A stretch of 64,000 nt of DNA, from positions 4,960,001 through 5,024,000 of the forward strand of contig CAUJLY010000006.1 in assembly GCA_963281155.1 (NCBI GenBank), written 5' to 3'. Position numbers and translations under genes: made by a program. Position 1 is the stretch's first letter. The number at the start of each line of letters is the position of its first letter. Below, in pieces: positions 40,899 to 54,726 of the stretch. The notes under the pieces were generated by a model. The model saw nothing but the letters and a program-made list of their open reading frames with translations, was not told the origin of the DNA and made no database searches. The DNA is from Rhabditophanes sp. KR3021 (Eukaryota; Nematoda; Chromadorea; Rhabditida; Alloionematidae).

Positions 40899-42244
40899 TC
40901 ATTTTTGATCGGTAGATTTTTGATGTGCATGGAATTGGAAGAAAAAGTCTAAATAGCCATGTTTAATATATGTTTTCCCATTACCTAAAGGTCTGAAGAA
41001 GTACGAAATTGGCGTGTTGTCATCAAGTTCAGTGAAAATAACTGAGTCTGCAGTCTCAATTTCCTTTGTTTCATACGCTTCATCATCGCTCCTTTTTTGG
41101 ACTTTAACAGGCGGCTCACTTCTACAAATCGGATCCAAGACCAACTTCCTTTTTTGAGTTTCCTGATACAAATTGGTTGGCCTGCCGAGATGGCATTCAT
41201 TAACATTCGCTCCAATATCAACATTATTTTCACACAGTCTAATATGTTTTATAGGAGAATTCTTCTTAAGTAGTATCAGTCTGTTAAGAATTATAACCTT
41301 GATCTTTCCTAACGTTAAATTTGGAGATGCTTTTATATAAATGGCTTCATTGGATATCGCCCCCTCAGCTTTGAATGTTTCGGTTATAGTATGATGAGGG
41401 GAAACCTTGATTGGAACCAACTTACCCGCTTTTGTGTTTTCGGCTTTTAACCATGGAATCTCATAAGGTTCTTGGCTTATAATTTTGCCTTCATTGTATA
41501 AGACCGGCGGTCGGGATCGCACAGTTTCCGGACTGGTAGTATCACTAGTAATATTTATAGTAATTGGAGAAATATCAGCAACAGGTTCAGGAATACTAGA
41601 TCCAATAATTCTTTTAGACGAGCTTGCTTGATCTGAGCTTCCGGAACTATCAAGTTGAGATTCCAATTTTGGCGGGCTGTCTGTAAATGAACCACTTTTT
41701 GTTTTTTTGCGATGTCGAGAAGGAATTTGTATTTTGTGATCTCTTGCATACTCACTTCCTCTTAGCATATTTCCATTAGAATCACAAACTTCCGAGTGAT
41801 GATATATGAGTCGATGGGAAGGACATTTTTCATTAATTTCTTTCACCAATAAGTCAAACTTTTCTTCACAAGCTAGTTTTGTATCCTCGATTCCTTTCTC
41901 CGTGCAAGTAATGCACTGATTTTTACCTTTTGTTAAAAACATCTGCTTTGTTACACACTTTGTACAATATCTACTTAGGCAATTCTAAAATTAATTAATA
42001 ACTACTTTTAAATAAAATAATGACTTACCGTGCATGTCATTGTTCTTACGAGTTCTTCATTGCAAGTTTTACAAGCAATGTGAGGTGCTAAAATAGCCTT
42101 TGGAATTCGTGAAAGATTTAGTGGAGGGCATTCTTTCCAAGGAACTCTAACTTTATCGTATTCAGTTTCAATTATTTCAGGATGTCGTTCAACTGTTGAT
42201 TTATTTGTAGTAGTAATTAGACCTTTACTGCTTGATTCCGCCAT
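40899..42244 (-). CDS. RING1-like RING/RAWUL Polycomb-type protein with an altered RING
   Basis: Exon 1 (42244-42029) and exon 2 (41984-40899) join in phase 0 across a 44-bp intron and give 433 residues. The N-terminal part has the RING1 layout: an acidic lead, PKAI...LAPH...CKTC, then a cysteine ladder NCLSRYCTKC and QCITC, followed by EEKFDLLVKEI, which corresponds to the NFDALISKI helix of RING1. The C-terminal third (TLGKIKVIILNRL ... FFRPLGNGKTY) resembles a RAWUL ubiquitin-like fold. The middle is Ser/Pro/Glu-rich and disordered. In canonical RING1 the ladder reads CLHRFC, with His as the fourth zinc ligand; here Ser takes that place. RING1 proteins ubiquitinate histone H2A in PRC1, and C. 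elegans SPAT-3 is the RING1 counterpart. Whether this copy is active is doubtful. Confidence 0.75.
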
Positions 42245-43619
42245 TATAAAGCCTGCAAAGTATTTTTATTTATTATTTTATGTCATGGATTATACTATTC
42301 AAAACGAATGCAGTTGACTAAACTTGATATCACAATATTTATCATTTGATAAGTCATACCGTAACCTCATGAGTAATACTTTGTTTCATAAAATCTCGTG
42401 AATTCAATTAAGATGTAATGAAATTTTATATAATAATAGTATTTAAAAAATAAATAAGCTTATGTTAGTGATAATGTAGAAAGCTATCGAATAAACCAAA
42501 CCTAATCAAAGTAATACGCATTTTAATAGGTTACATTGTGTGTAATAATGTTGGCTGGCTGAATATATCGACTATCATCATTCCAACAGCCTTGTTTGAA
42601 TTTGTCGTGTCGAGATTTTAAAAAGAAATAGAAAACTAGCCAAAACTAACCAAAAATGGCTAAAACTATATTATGACTGACTAAAAACAACTGACTAAAG
42701 GCTTTTATGCACAAAAGTAATGTGTTCAAATGTTGGTGTAAGATTATTCTGTTGAAAATAGAATAGACAAACAACATATCTAATAGTGACGTTTTTTAGT
42801 TTAAGGAAAATGTATGCATTTAAAAAATAAACATATATTATTAGATTGCACATATTGTAACTACATATTGGATTGCCTTATTATACTTTAGATAGTGAAT
42901 TTATACACAATAGATCGTGAGTATTATGCAGATTTAACTGTGAATGTTATACAAATTTGATTGTCAACATTATAGATATTAAATAGCTATCGTTGTAAAA
43001 TATTATTTGTCAATTAAATTTGTTACTCTAAATTCTATCAAAAAATAGTGATATCCTTTTGATCTATTACCTAGTGTCTAAGATAGAAGGTTTGTCCTAA
43101 ATACTCCTTTGTTTGATTGCCACCAAATTTCGATTTTTACGTGTAACTTTGACATTTTTATATCTCTTAACATTAGAAATATTTTTAAACAAAGAAAACT
43201 TAGAACCATTCATAAAAGTCCCCTCTTAAATACGTCTTAATATTGTAAAAGTGAACAAAAATATTTGTAGGTAGACCAAGTCTTATGGTTGAATAATATC
43301 ATTAAAACAATGTTTATGCGTATATTTTAAATAAAATGAGTAACATTTAAAATAGGGAAAAGCAATATTTTTTATAAAAACGTAATTGAATGTAACCTAT
43401 GCAAATAAACTGAAATTATATCTACTTGCTTGTATATATATTTACTCGTTACATATACTTACTTGTACACATTCCTACTTGTATTAATTTTAAACATATT
43501 ATGCCAAATAATAGAAGCAATTCTTTGGATACTTTACTTGTATCATTTTAAGCATGATGCGTATGTATATGTTCAAATAACTAAATATACAAATAATTAT
43601 GTTTTTATTATCAGATACC
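42245..43619. other. Divergent upstream region of the RING1-like gene and elongin C
   Basis: AT-rich, no gene supported. It contains the 23-bp repeat array at 42872-42985. The stretch 43428-43490 repeats 'tacttgta'-like words. The sequence tttttattatcag at 43602-43614, just before the elongin C ATG, looks like a splice or trans-splice acceptor. Confidence 0.5.
42872..42985 (+). repeat. Degenerate 23-bp tandem repeat, about five units
   Basis: Units begin near 42872, 42895, 42917, 42940 and 42963. Each follows the pattern 'gtgaatnttatacanatttga' with several changes. The constant spacing of 22-23 bp is the main evidence, and sequence identity between units is modest. Confidence 0.5.
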
Positions 43620-43976
43620 ATGTCAGTCAGAGAAAAATCCGATAAATCCAAAAAACGACCCCCAACTATTTATGGGCCAAAAGCCACCTATATTAAATTG
43701 ATAAGCTACGACAGTCAACATTTTTATCTCCGACGCGACATAGCTGAACAAAGTCAAACTATTAAAACGATGGTTTCATCTGCTCTAAAATGTAAAGAAA
43801 CTGATCCCATGGAAATTCGCTTCCTAGAGATTGACGCTAAAACATTGCATTGCATATGCCGTTACTTAATGTATAAGTACTCTTATAACACAAGCAATCT
43901 AGTGACCGCTCAATTCGATGTTCCCGATGATTTGGCAGTACAATTGGTGATGGCTGCTAATTTCTTGGAAATATAA
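43620..43976 (+). CDS. elc-1: Elongin C (SKP1/BTB-fold ubiquitin ligase adaptor)
   Basis: A single exon encodes 118 residues. After a basic 20-residue lead comes the elongin C fold: YIKLISYDSQ, the HxFxxRR segment, the FLEI/IDAKTLHCIC helix, MYKYSYN, and the closing AVQLVMAANFLEI, close to the family's LLMAANFLDC ending. Known role: binds elongin B and BC-box proteins (VHL, SOCS) to link substrates to Cullin 2 or 5 ligases. I chose the ATG at 43620 because tttttattatcag directly before it looks like a splice acceptor. An upstream in-frame ATG at 43599 would add seven residues lying inside that acceptor. Elongin C is normally about 112 residues, so this length fits. Confidence 0.92.
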   Translation: MSVREKSDKSKKRPPTIYGPKATYIKLISYDSQHFYLRRDIAEQSQTIKTMVSSALKCKETDPMEIRFLEIDAKTLHCICRYLMYKYSYNTSNLVTAQFDVPDDLAVQLVMAANFLEI

Positions 43977-44353
43977 GCCTATTGTTAAGACCATATGAAA
44001 ATTATTTCTTCCGACAAATATGTGTTTGATGTTTATTTAAATGGTTGTCTTTTTTAACTATATCCACTAATGTATCACATAATATATCAACTAATATATC
44101 CAATATTATATGCAATACTATTAATTTGTTGTAAGATTAATTTGCAATAAGATAAATTTACAATAATATAAAGAGACAAGAATATATTTTACTATATCAT
44201 TTGAATATACACACTTTCATTTTATTTGTTGCTACTAAAGTATCAATGGTTTTTCAACCTTATATTTTAATACTTTCTTTATCATACTTAAAATTTATCA
44301 TCTACTTATAGAGCTATGACTAAAACGAATGATATATTTTATAAAAACTAAAA

Positions 44354-46147
44354 ATGTATTATGTTCAAAGAATGATATCAACCAATACTATTAGGATCAA
44401 TTATTTTGCGACTTTTATTTGTATAATTTTATCTAATCAAATTTCATGTTTACGTGTCACTGGAACATGGAATGTTAAAACAAGTCCTGTTCAAGTATTT
44501 ACTAAATTCGGCTTCCAGCAATCCAATCCTTTAGACAAACCAAATACAAGAGGGTTTGTGTATGGCAATGTGACAATATTTGATGATAACCTATCGTCTC
44601 TTAATGACAGGGCAATATTGATTATTGTGCCAGAAACTAAAATTTCGGACTTTTTGCCAGCAATTGCAGACAAGAACTCACTTTATTGTTCCCAAATAAT
44701 GGAAGAAATCAGCAAATTCGCCTTTGATTCAAGGTGTCTAAATAAAGGACCAAGAAGTGATATTTATCGTTATGTACCATGTCCGAAAGGAAGAATATGC
44801 TCCGATGAAGACAATCCCACAAAAGTATTACCAAATTCTCAATTTACTTTACGTGTTGAAGAGCCTGTAACACCTCAATACTGGTATGTGTTGGGTGTGG
44901 GATGCAATTTGAATGCTAATTGTGATTGGGTTCGATCAAATTTAACAATACCTCTAACTTATAATATCAAATTAACAAATGGCAATCCAGCTTTGAAAGG
45001 GTCAAATCCATTTAGATTAGAGTTTTCTTACGAAGAGCAAGATATCGAAACGATTTACTTTATTGCCTTGGTCGCATACATAGTTCTTTATGTAATTCAT
45101 CTGCGATCGAAAGAATCAGCCCAAAAAATGGGTAGATGCACTCACTATTACTTGCTGCTCAACTATACCATTACAGCCCACTTGATTAGCTTTTTCTTCT
45201 CGACTGTAAATGTGTGCTCATTAGCATGGTCTGGCAATAAGTTAGGGCTTGCTGTTTTTCTAAGTAGACTTGGCGAACTAATTTCAATTGATGTATTATG
45301 TCTGTTCATGGTTTCGTTCGCAGGTGAATGGAGGAAAAAACCGGGTTCTAATAAAGGTCTCTCTCGATATAATAACATGATATGGGGGACCTTGACAATG
45401 TTTCATATTTGGATGTACATCCTTAAATACGTAAGTTTATACTTTAAAAGTACATCAAGTGCATCAAATATAAAGACATTAAGAACATTATAAATATAAA
45501 AAGACATTCATTATACAAAAGGACATTACATTTATGCAAAGTCATTATATAAAGTAAATATAATATCTCATATGATAAAGGAGTATATAATACTCTTTTC
45601 AGAAGTATATCATAATACATTTAGAATATAGAAAGTTGGGGAATATTTGACAAAAGCATATTTATTTCCAAAGATTATTTAAACAAAATGATTCTAGGCA
45701 TTTGTTGACGAAGAATTCAATAAAAATGGGGACTTTTCTACGTATCCGGATTGTTTGATGGTTTTGATTAGATGTGTTTATGCTGTTTGGTTTTTATATG
45801 AAATAAGAGAATATATAAATCTTGTGGATAATATCAACAAAGCTTCCTTTTTAGCTCATTTTGGCGCAGCAACTTTGGTTTGGTTTGTATATTATCCCAT
45901 TTTTGGAGTTTTCTCAATATATATATCAGAATTTTGGAGACTCAAAATCACTCTGGGTATTGTCACTTTTGCAAATTTCGTCACTACAGTCTGTTTAGTC
46001 AATTTCTTTTTGCCAAGAAGCACTTATCAAAAATTTCTAAGCAATGATAATTATCTTTCATTTGTGAATTTGAAGAGATTAAATTCAAATGATATAGAAG
46101 AAGTTGATCATATACTTTTGAATGAAAATGATGAGGATAGTTTTTAA
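44354..46147 (+). CDS. GPR180/TMEM145-type seven-transmembrane protein
   Basis: Exon 1 (44354-45430) and exon 2 (45698-46147) join in phase 0 (CTTAAATAC|gtaagt ... ttctag|GCATTT) and give 508 residues. After a signal-like hydrophobic segment (ending about residue 32) comes a luminal domain that begins RVTGTWN and contains paired cysteines. Then come seven hydrophobic segments: IYFIALVAYIVLYVI, a TM with YYLLLNYT, one with ISIDVLCLFMVSF, and four more, the last three in exon 2. The tail is acidic. This arrangement matches the GPR180/TMEM145 (intimal thickness receptor-like) family, whose ligands are not firmly known. A Met seven residues in is an alternative start. Elongin C ends 377 bp upstream on the same strand. 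Confidence 0.8.
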
Positions 46148-46323
46148 TTTATTATTAATGACTTTAGATTATCTTTTAAACATTTATTAGCAATATAAAG
46201 ATATTTAATTAACAAGAATCAAGGTGTTTTATAGATGTTTAACGATGTATTAAGGATGTACTATCAGTTTTTTATTTTAGGATTCTATTTCTTTTTCTTA
46301 TTTTCCGAGTCTCTCATGAGTTT

Positions 46324-47598
46324 TTAGTAATTAATTATATTGACATGACAGACATATTGATTGTGTATAAAGTTTCCCTTATTATTAAAAACTACATGGC
46401 TGTTTTGACATTGGGAGATGAAGTCAATATGATCAAAACCAGTATTCTGAAGCGTGATGCTCAAATCCTGTGAGGCGAACAGCTTCCACAACATTATAAT
46501 TTCAATAAAAGCAATGATGGAAAATTTTGCTTCACAAAGATAAAGAGATTGAAGAGGAAACTGTTTTGTTATCATAAAAATTTCTTTCATTTTGAACAAA
46601 TAATGATCTGTTATTCCTAGTTGTGCATGTGACATTGTGTTAATTATCCTAAACTGTGTTAGAATCGGTATAGATGGAGTAAATAATTTATCACTCAATA
46701 ATCCATTTGGTAAGCAATCTTCAATACCTAAATCCACAATATTATCTTTGTTTTTGTTAAAAAATATTTCAAACTCGGATATTGAATCAACGTCAAATTC
46801 GCAATATAAAAAATAAACTTGAGATGGCTTCAAATTTATAGAATTTAGCTTATTCAAAACGACTTTACTTTCACTTAAAATCATTCCTCGGATATACAAG
46901 GAATTTATTTTGATATTCTTTAAATTTTTCTGGAGTTCTTTTATAGAGGAAATATTATATTTGATGGGATCCTTCTTTTGGTCTAGTGAAAACATTATTA
47001 TCTGCCCTTCGTCCAAATTTATTTTGACTTGGTCAATTTCACATTTGTCAAACTCATCCGAATAAACTTTAACAATTCTTTTCCATTCCCTGCAAACTTT
47101 TTCTACCCTAATTATAGATCTATAATCTAAATAGGAAAATACATTCCGAAGGATTGTTTTATCAAAACATAATTTGTTGCTTTCATCATCATTTTTCAAT
47201 ACAATTCTTTTTGGTGGCCTCTCTTGAAGACAGAAAAAGTTTTGGATTGTATATAAGAAAGGAATGTAAAAACCTGTATATTTGCAAAATATACTAAATG
47301 ATGTCAACAGATGGCTTAAGCTATAAATAGAAATGATAAATTAATATATTGATATATGATAAACGTTAAAAACATGACAAAAACTAATCATGAAGACAAC
47401 TTACAAAATATTTAATATTTTTTCAAATAAATAACACTCAGCCGTTTTAGAATTACAGTTTACTTTTTTTATTCCACATTCGTCTTCATCGCTCTCAACT
47501 TCCTTTAAATGAAGGCGACCAGAATCATACGATTTAAAGTGAGCTCCAAATGTTTTTCGGTTTCTTAAACCATGAGCAGCCACAGTTACACTTATCAT
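46324..47598 (-). CDS. F-box protein
   Basis: Exon 1 (47598-47405) and exon 2 (47320-46324) join with consistent phase (two leftover bases plus one) across an 84-bp intron, giving 396 residues. The F-box lies in exon 2: a short lead and then the pattern ILRNVFSYLDYRSIIRVEKV with C.EWK.IV. The remainder is leucine/isoleucine-rich with alternating short strands and helices and looks like the substrate-binding region typical of the large nematode F-box families. I cannot name its target. F-box proteins recruit substrates to SKP1-Cullin1 ligases. The first exon (MISVTVAAHGLRNRK...) has no recognised domain. It is joined here only on phase and splice signals and could belong to a separate short gene. 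Confidence 0.7.
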
Positions 47599-48002
47599 AA
47601 TATAATATCTTTTCCAAATTAGAATACAAATATCCTCAAACTATTTTGATAAAATATAGAATCGATGGTAACAAAAAATTATTTATGGCATTTTATAAGA
47701 GTTACAGATGGAGTAAAATGGCACAGCTGCGACTATAAAAAATATCACTGAATTTTAAGAGTGAATAGAGTACACAAAATGAGGCTATATGCCAACTGAT
47801 AAATTAATGTAAACAGAGCTTTTATATCTATTTGTTATAAACAAAGGAGCAAGATATACAATAAACAAAATTATTTAAAGATCGCATTTATAAATAAGAG
47901 TTAATAAGAAGAGTTCTGTATTTAAAATTTATTTAATGAAATATTTGTTTGAATTGTTTTTTTCAAAATACAAGAATACATATAAAATATAAAGATAAAA
48001 GA

Positions 48003-51000
48003 TTATGTATCAATTTCGATATTAGTAGTACCCTTAAATTCGTTACCACTTGGAGTCTTGATTGTGTTTTCATGTGTTTGAATTTCTGGGATTTCTGGTA
48101 TCATTTCAATTACTTCAGGTTCAGAAATGGATGGATCCGTAGTGAGTTCATTACCAGGACCTTCATCATTTTCCACAAATGGGTTCAATTTATAGAGATA
48201 ACATAAATTACATACACGGACCTTTCTGTCGTAACCAAGTTCCGGAAGTGATAAGGAATTTGACGAACATCGACCACAAAATATTCTGCCACAATTGCGG
48301 CAATGATGTCTCCGTCTTACAATTGTAAATGCATTGTGGCATTGAGTACATTGATCGCATTCGGTATCTGGAACCCATCTAACACCTAAAATAAAAATAC
48401 CATTTATTTAATTCAGACTAATCACTTGCCTACAAAGGAAGGTAAGGGAAGGGCTTCTTGAACCTCTATACCCGTTTCTTCTTCATTTTCCGGAATTAGA
48501 GCTGTTTTCCCATTTATTTCATACACCGGTACAACCTCATTTGGTTGAAGTACTAATTTTAGTAACTTTCTCACGTCTTGCGAATAATTTGTTTGGAGTT
48601 GGTCAGCAACTCCTGCGATGCAAACAAATAGGCGATGAATCAACTCATTGCGATCTTTGTATAATTGTCTGGCTCTTGCGGCAACTTCGTTATATATATC
48701 TGTTTCGGGACCTTCTTTTTTTGCCATTACATCTTCTGTCTTTTTGCCACCACGAGAAGAATTAGAACGAGACCTTTTATTTACAGAAGTAGTGGGGACA
48801 GCAATTTCGTTTGTAATTGAAAGATTTTCAACATGTAAACTATCAACATCTATCATCGTTGATCTATTTGGAAGAACTGTAATAAGTTCGTCAATTGGAG
48901 ATGTTTCAGTGTGATTGGCACTGTTTCCAGCAGAACCTTCGGGAGGAGAATTGCTTTCTCCACTTACTAATCTTTCCTCCAACATACGTAGTTCTATTGA
49001 AGACAAGTCTCTTAGTAAGCTTCTCATAGTAAGTAATAAATGGTGATATGAACGGAACATTTCTGATAAATCTTGGGGATCTTTATCCACATTTAATGCT
49101 CCATCGTTGTAATATAAAAGGCCCCAAACAATAGCTAATCTTGGTATGGCAAACATAACGGAGGGATCACAAAAATCTATCTGTTCCTCTGTAATGTAAT
49201 TTTTGTGTATTGCTTTTGTTAATGTTTCAGAAAATAGGACTGCTGTATCAAGTTGACAATCATACTCTTTCTCACTTTTCACTGGAACCATTGCACTCAC
49301 ATAACTAAAAAGCATTTAATAACCCTAATATTTTATAAACGTACTGAAATTCGAATTCAGCAAACAAATGATCAAACATTTTAAGACTCGCTTTCATTTT
49401 ATCTGAGTAATACAAAGGATCTCTCAATGATTGATCTTTTAGCATTTCCCTCATTTGATCAAGATGCTTGGTCAAATTTTTAGCCAATGGACGGATATTC
49501 TCACTTTCTAATTCGTGATCAATTATATTGGATCCCGCGGCCAAACATTCTGCTCCAAACCATAACTGTCCCGGCAAATTATCATGAACGATTTCATCTG
49601 GAAATTTGACACGATAATCACGACTTGCTCTATCAGATTCATTTGGAAAAACAATAGCTATCATCTCATAAATGATATGCAAAAGTCTATCTTGTGCTTG
49701 CCGAAGACGGTGAACTAATTGATTACATCGTTCTGGATCTCTTCGGCCATCAAAAGAATCAAGTTCGCCTACGATGAATTGTTATCAGGGTTAGCATTAA
49801 AATAATTTGTTTGTTTGGGATCCCCACTTTTATATTTGTTAATAAATGTTCGAACTACAGTGACTGTATACCACCAACTACTATTTAACACTTTGCACAT
49901 TCAAAATATGAATATAGATTAAAGGCATTTTACGTGTCATCATGTTTATGTCTTTATTTGATATGGAATGACAAGGATGTCAGATTTCTTCAACATAAAG
50001 ATGAAGCTTCCAGTGTCAAAACTAGAAACTTCAAGCAATCCAAGAAAGTTGCAAGAATGTGGAAGGGCTGGAACAACAAGAGGAAAGTTGTGACTGTTTT
50101 CTATTTAGATGGAGCCTCAAAGAGAATGGCTGGAATCATGGAACGTTGTTTGATTGCTGCCACAAATAATACTACCAACCTGAGTGTAGGAACACTTTCA
50201 GACGACGTACTCAACTTCTTTCCGTCAGAAGCTATTAAGGAATTGGGCAAATACTTTATGCAGCTTATTGGTAATAAAGGTGGTAAAGAAGAAATTGGAA
50301 TAACTATTCCCGCTGGTTATTGTGATGACTATTCTACTGAGGTAACAGACTATCAGTGCCATTGCTGCAAAAGATACCTTTTGTCTGGAGATATTCTCAT
50401 CAAACACTTAAGATATAGAAATTGTGCAGGTCTTCTTTCAGTTGCAGAGAAATTCAACGCTAATAGAGATGCTGAGTTCATTAAGAATGAACTGGATGTC
50501 TTGAATGTGACGTCTATATCATGATCAATCCAGACACTACTCAATCTGAACTCCTATCTGCTAAGGATACAAAGAAACATGTACTATATGTAGGCAAGAC
50601 TACACGATCTATTACTACAAGGATGGTCAACCACATTTTTGGCTACAACAAATCAGTTGAATTGGATAAGGTGATGGATGAAAAGGAAAAGACTATGAAA
50701 AAAGTATTTGACTCAAATCAAGAAATAATTGTGTTGTATAAGTCTTATGGTACGAAGAACTTGCTGGCAATGTTGAATCAATCCTATTGACTACTTCAGG
50801 GATGAGAATACCAACAGTGACTCTGGTAATCCTCTTTTAAAACTGTCTATTAGATGTTCCCTGGAAGAAACAACGAGGTTGCTGAGCTAATCTTTCAAGA
50901 CTTTTTGGATGCCAATGATCGTGTTAATTTATGATAAATCGGCAAATAATTTTTTGACTACTATAGTTCCTATCTCTTTCATTTTTTGATGTTTATTTTT

Positions 51001-51202
51001 GTTCTAATAAACTTTTTTTAATATTTGACCCAAAACTATTGTCTCCAGTACTCACCTAAAATAAAAAAGATTAGTTAGTTTAGAATTAGTTTAAACCAGC
51101 ACCTGCGATGCCATTCAAAGCCTCATCCGCATAGTAAAATTTGGCTAATGGGGACCAATCATCTATACGTGGCTTGCGCACCAATTTCAACAGGCTCTGC
51201 AT
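48003..51202 (-). CDS. lst-2: LST-2/ZFYVE28-type FYVE-domain protein
   Basis: Four exons, 51202-51103, 49768-49345, 49304-48430 and 48385-48003, give 593 residues. The N-terminal conserved block reads FYYADEALN, then LDSFDGRRDP, GQLWFGAECLAAGS, RPLAKNL and SAMVPVKSEKEYD, as in LST-2/ZFYVE28. A serine-rich linker follows. The C-terminal FYVE domain has all hallmarks: WVPD, RRRHHCRNCG and RVCNLCYLY, which bind PI3P on endosomes. Family role: negative regulator of EGF-receptor signalling, under Notch/LIN-12 control in C. elegans. Intron 3 (48386-48429) uses a GC donor (GTAG|GCAAGT). Intron 2 is only 40 bp. Intron 1 is 1,334 bp and holds the antisense GIY-YIG relic. The exon 1 join rests on phase and on the family match across the junction. 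Confidence 0.93.
49934..50934 (+). pseudogene. Broken GIY-YIG / C2HC zinc finger / GIY-YIG gene nested in lst-2 intron 1
   Basis: The first open part (49934-50524) resembles the second half of an ANKLE1/LEM-3-type GIY-YIG nuclease: KKVARMWKGW, VFYLDG, an ERCLIAATN segment with the expected glutamate, a TTNL...G motif and KELGKYFMQ. It then has a C-x2-C-x12-H-x5-C finger (CHCCKRYLL...HLRYRNC). The second part starts at 50521 and overlaps the first as ATGA. It has YVGKTTRS...RM.NH, like the GIY-YIG entry motif. Its continuation is spread over the other frames: a glutamate helix (LAGNVESIL), then DYFRDENTN, then ELIFQDFLDAN, ending at TGA 50934. At least four frame changes in 1 kb mark it as a relic. 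The first 60 residues of the first domain, including its own GIY/YIG strands, are missing. The gene was probably mobile or transferred, though this is inference. Confidence 0.55.
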
Positions 51203-53124
51203 TAATAAATGTTTTAGTGATGAAATTTTGATTTATCAAATGTTGAGGAGAATGTACAATTTGCCCCTGTAAAAACGAAAGATTGGAGTAAAAATAGATT
51301 ATTGTTCTTTTGTTAAATCAAAAATTTATTAAATAAACTCTAGCATCATTTTACACGCATCAAGTTTATATTAAATTTACATTATTAAAGTTTAATCAAA
51401 GGCGAAATTAAAAAATGGTGGTTGTGAATATAAATTTGACAATAATAAGAAAATATGTGTGTCGATGTCTGTCATCAAAAAATAATGTAAGCGATTGCTA
51501 GAGGTTAGATGATAACACGAATAAAAAATGTTGGATGACGCACACGAAAGATAATCGCATATGTATGTATAAATGCATCTGAAATCTTGAAAAAAACATT
51601 TATATCGAAATGTTGTTTTTAGTTAGTCAAATATAAATATAAATTGTTTGTAGTATATGTATGATATGTTTCATCAATTTGTTACGGCTGTTCTGTTATT
51701 TCTTAAGTTAGTAATAATAATGAACACAACAGCATGTGTGTATATTGTACAATGTAAATGCATAAATAAATGATCAAAAAGCAATACTTGTTTCTAAATG
51801 GCATCTGATGAGTTTATACGTATTTGTTGTAAAATAAAAATAATAACACTACAGAGATACAACTATAGTATCGTATTTATTAATTTATGACGATATCACA
51901 TGATCATTGATTTAAAAATGTAGACTTTTGATTTAAACTCAATGGGTACTAAAATCGTGTAGTAGTTCGGACGCTGTAGATGAAGAAAATGAATAGATAT
52001 AGAAATATATATGTATGCTTATGATTAGCGCTGTCAGAAACCAAGCCAGAGAAATAGAGGTGAAATGAATCTGTGGAGAAGCTTCTTTTCGTTGTCAATT
52101 TTACGATCGTCTTAATAGAAATATAATAGGAAATTCTTTATAACGTATGTTTAGAAACTCAAAATATGTTAAGACGGAATGTTAATGGAATATGTGAGAT
52201 GAAATTATGAATGTAGTGAAAATATCATATACTATGATGAAAAGACGTAATCTATAAATTGCACTACATTATAATTAAAGTATGCGTGGTATATGCTGTC
52301 GTATCTTTTTTATTTGTGAAGAAAGCTTGTAATTAATTGTAATAAGCACAAAATGGTAAAATACGGCAAGACAAATGTTTTAAAGTAAATTTTGGGCAAT
52401 ATCTTAAAAAGGATGACGTTTGTTAAACTATAAAAAATGAATCGGTTACTCAGTCACAAAGACATTTTGATGAAGTAGTTCCTAATATAGACGCTTACAC
52501 AAATAATGTGGATTTACCAACATACAGCCTTAGTATATCTGATAGCTTAAATTATCTAACAGCTTTGAACGTATCTATCTATTGCATACATAGATAACGT
52601 TTATGGCATAGTTTTATCTTATACTATTTAAAGACTTACTCGCCGTTTATCATATGGTTCATTGTTATTGCAGCCTTGAACGTTTTACCAATCTCTGGTT
52701 GAAAGGTTCTTTTTAAGATTTAATGCAACTTGATCGATTTTCAATCTTCTTAAATGGGATATCGGGACTAGTTTAGGAGATTTGTCTTCTTAGAGTGGTT
52801 GTTGCTTTTTAATATCTGTATATTTACTGTTTGCATACAGTCAATTAAAGTGTAATTCAAATAATTGCCGCAAAACCCTTTAGTTTGTGTAAATTGTATT
52901 CGAATAGGTTGTTCTACGTTTTTTGATGACAATTCAAAGTTGTGTCGATGATTATTCTATTCCAACATGGTGATGTCATTTTTACATGATGAATATAAGA
53001 ACCATTGTTTTATGTAATTCTAAAGAAATATATTCATTATACTCACGCTTCCGTTTAGAGTTACATATAATTAACTATTTATTTTCCAGGTAATAAAAAG
53101 ACTCCTTAATATTTGTAATTAATA
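51203..53124. other. Divergent promoter region of lst-2 and AP-2 mu
   Basis: About 1.9 kb, AT-rich, with no supported gene. The sequence ttattttccag at 53080-53090, about 35 bp before the AP-2 mu ATG, looks like a splice or spliced-leader acceptor. Confidence 0.5.
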
Positions 53125-54726
<1,602 letters not shown>

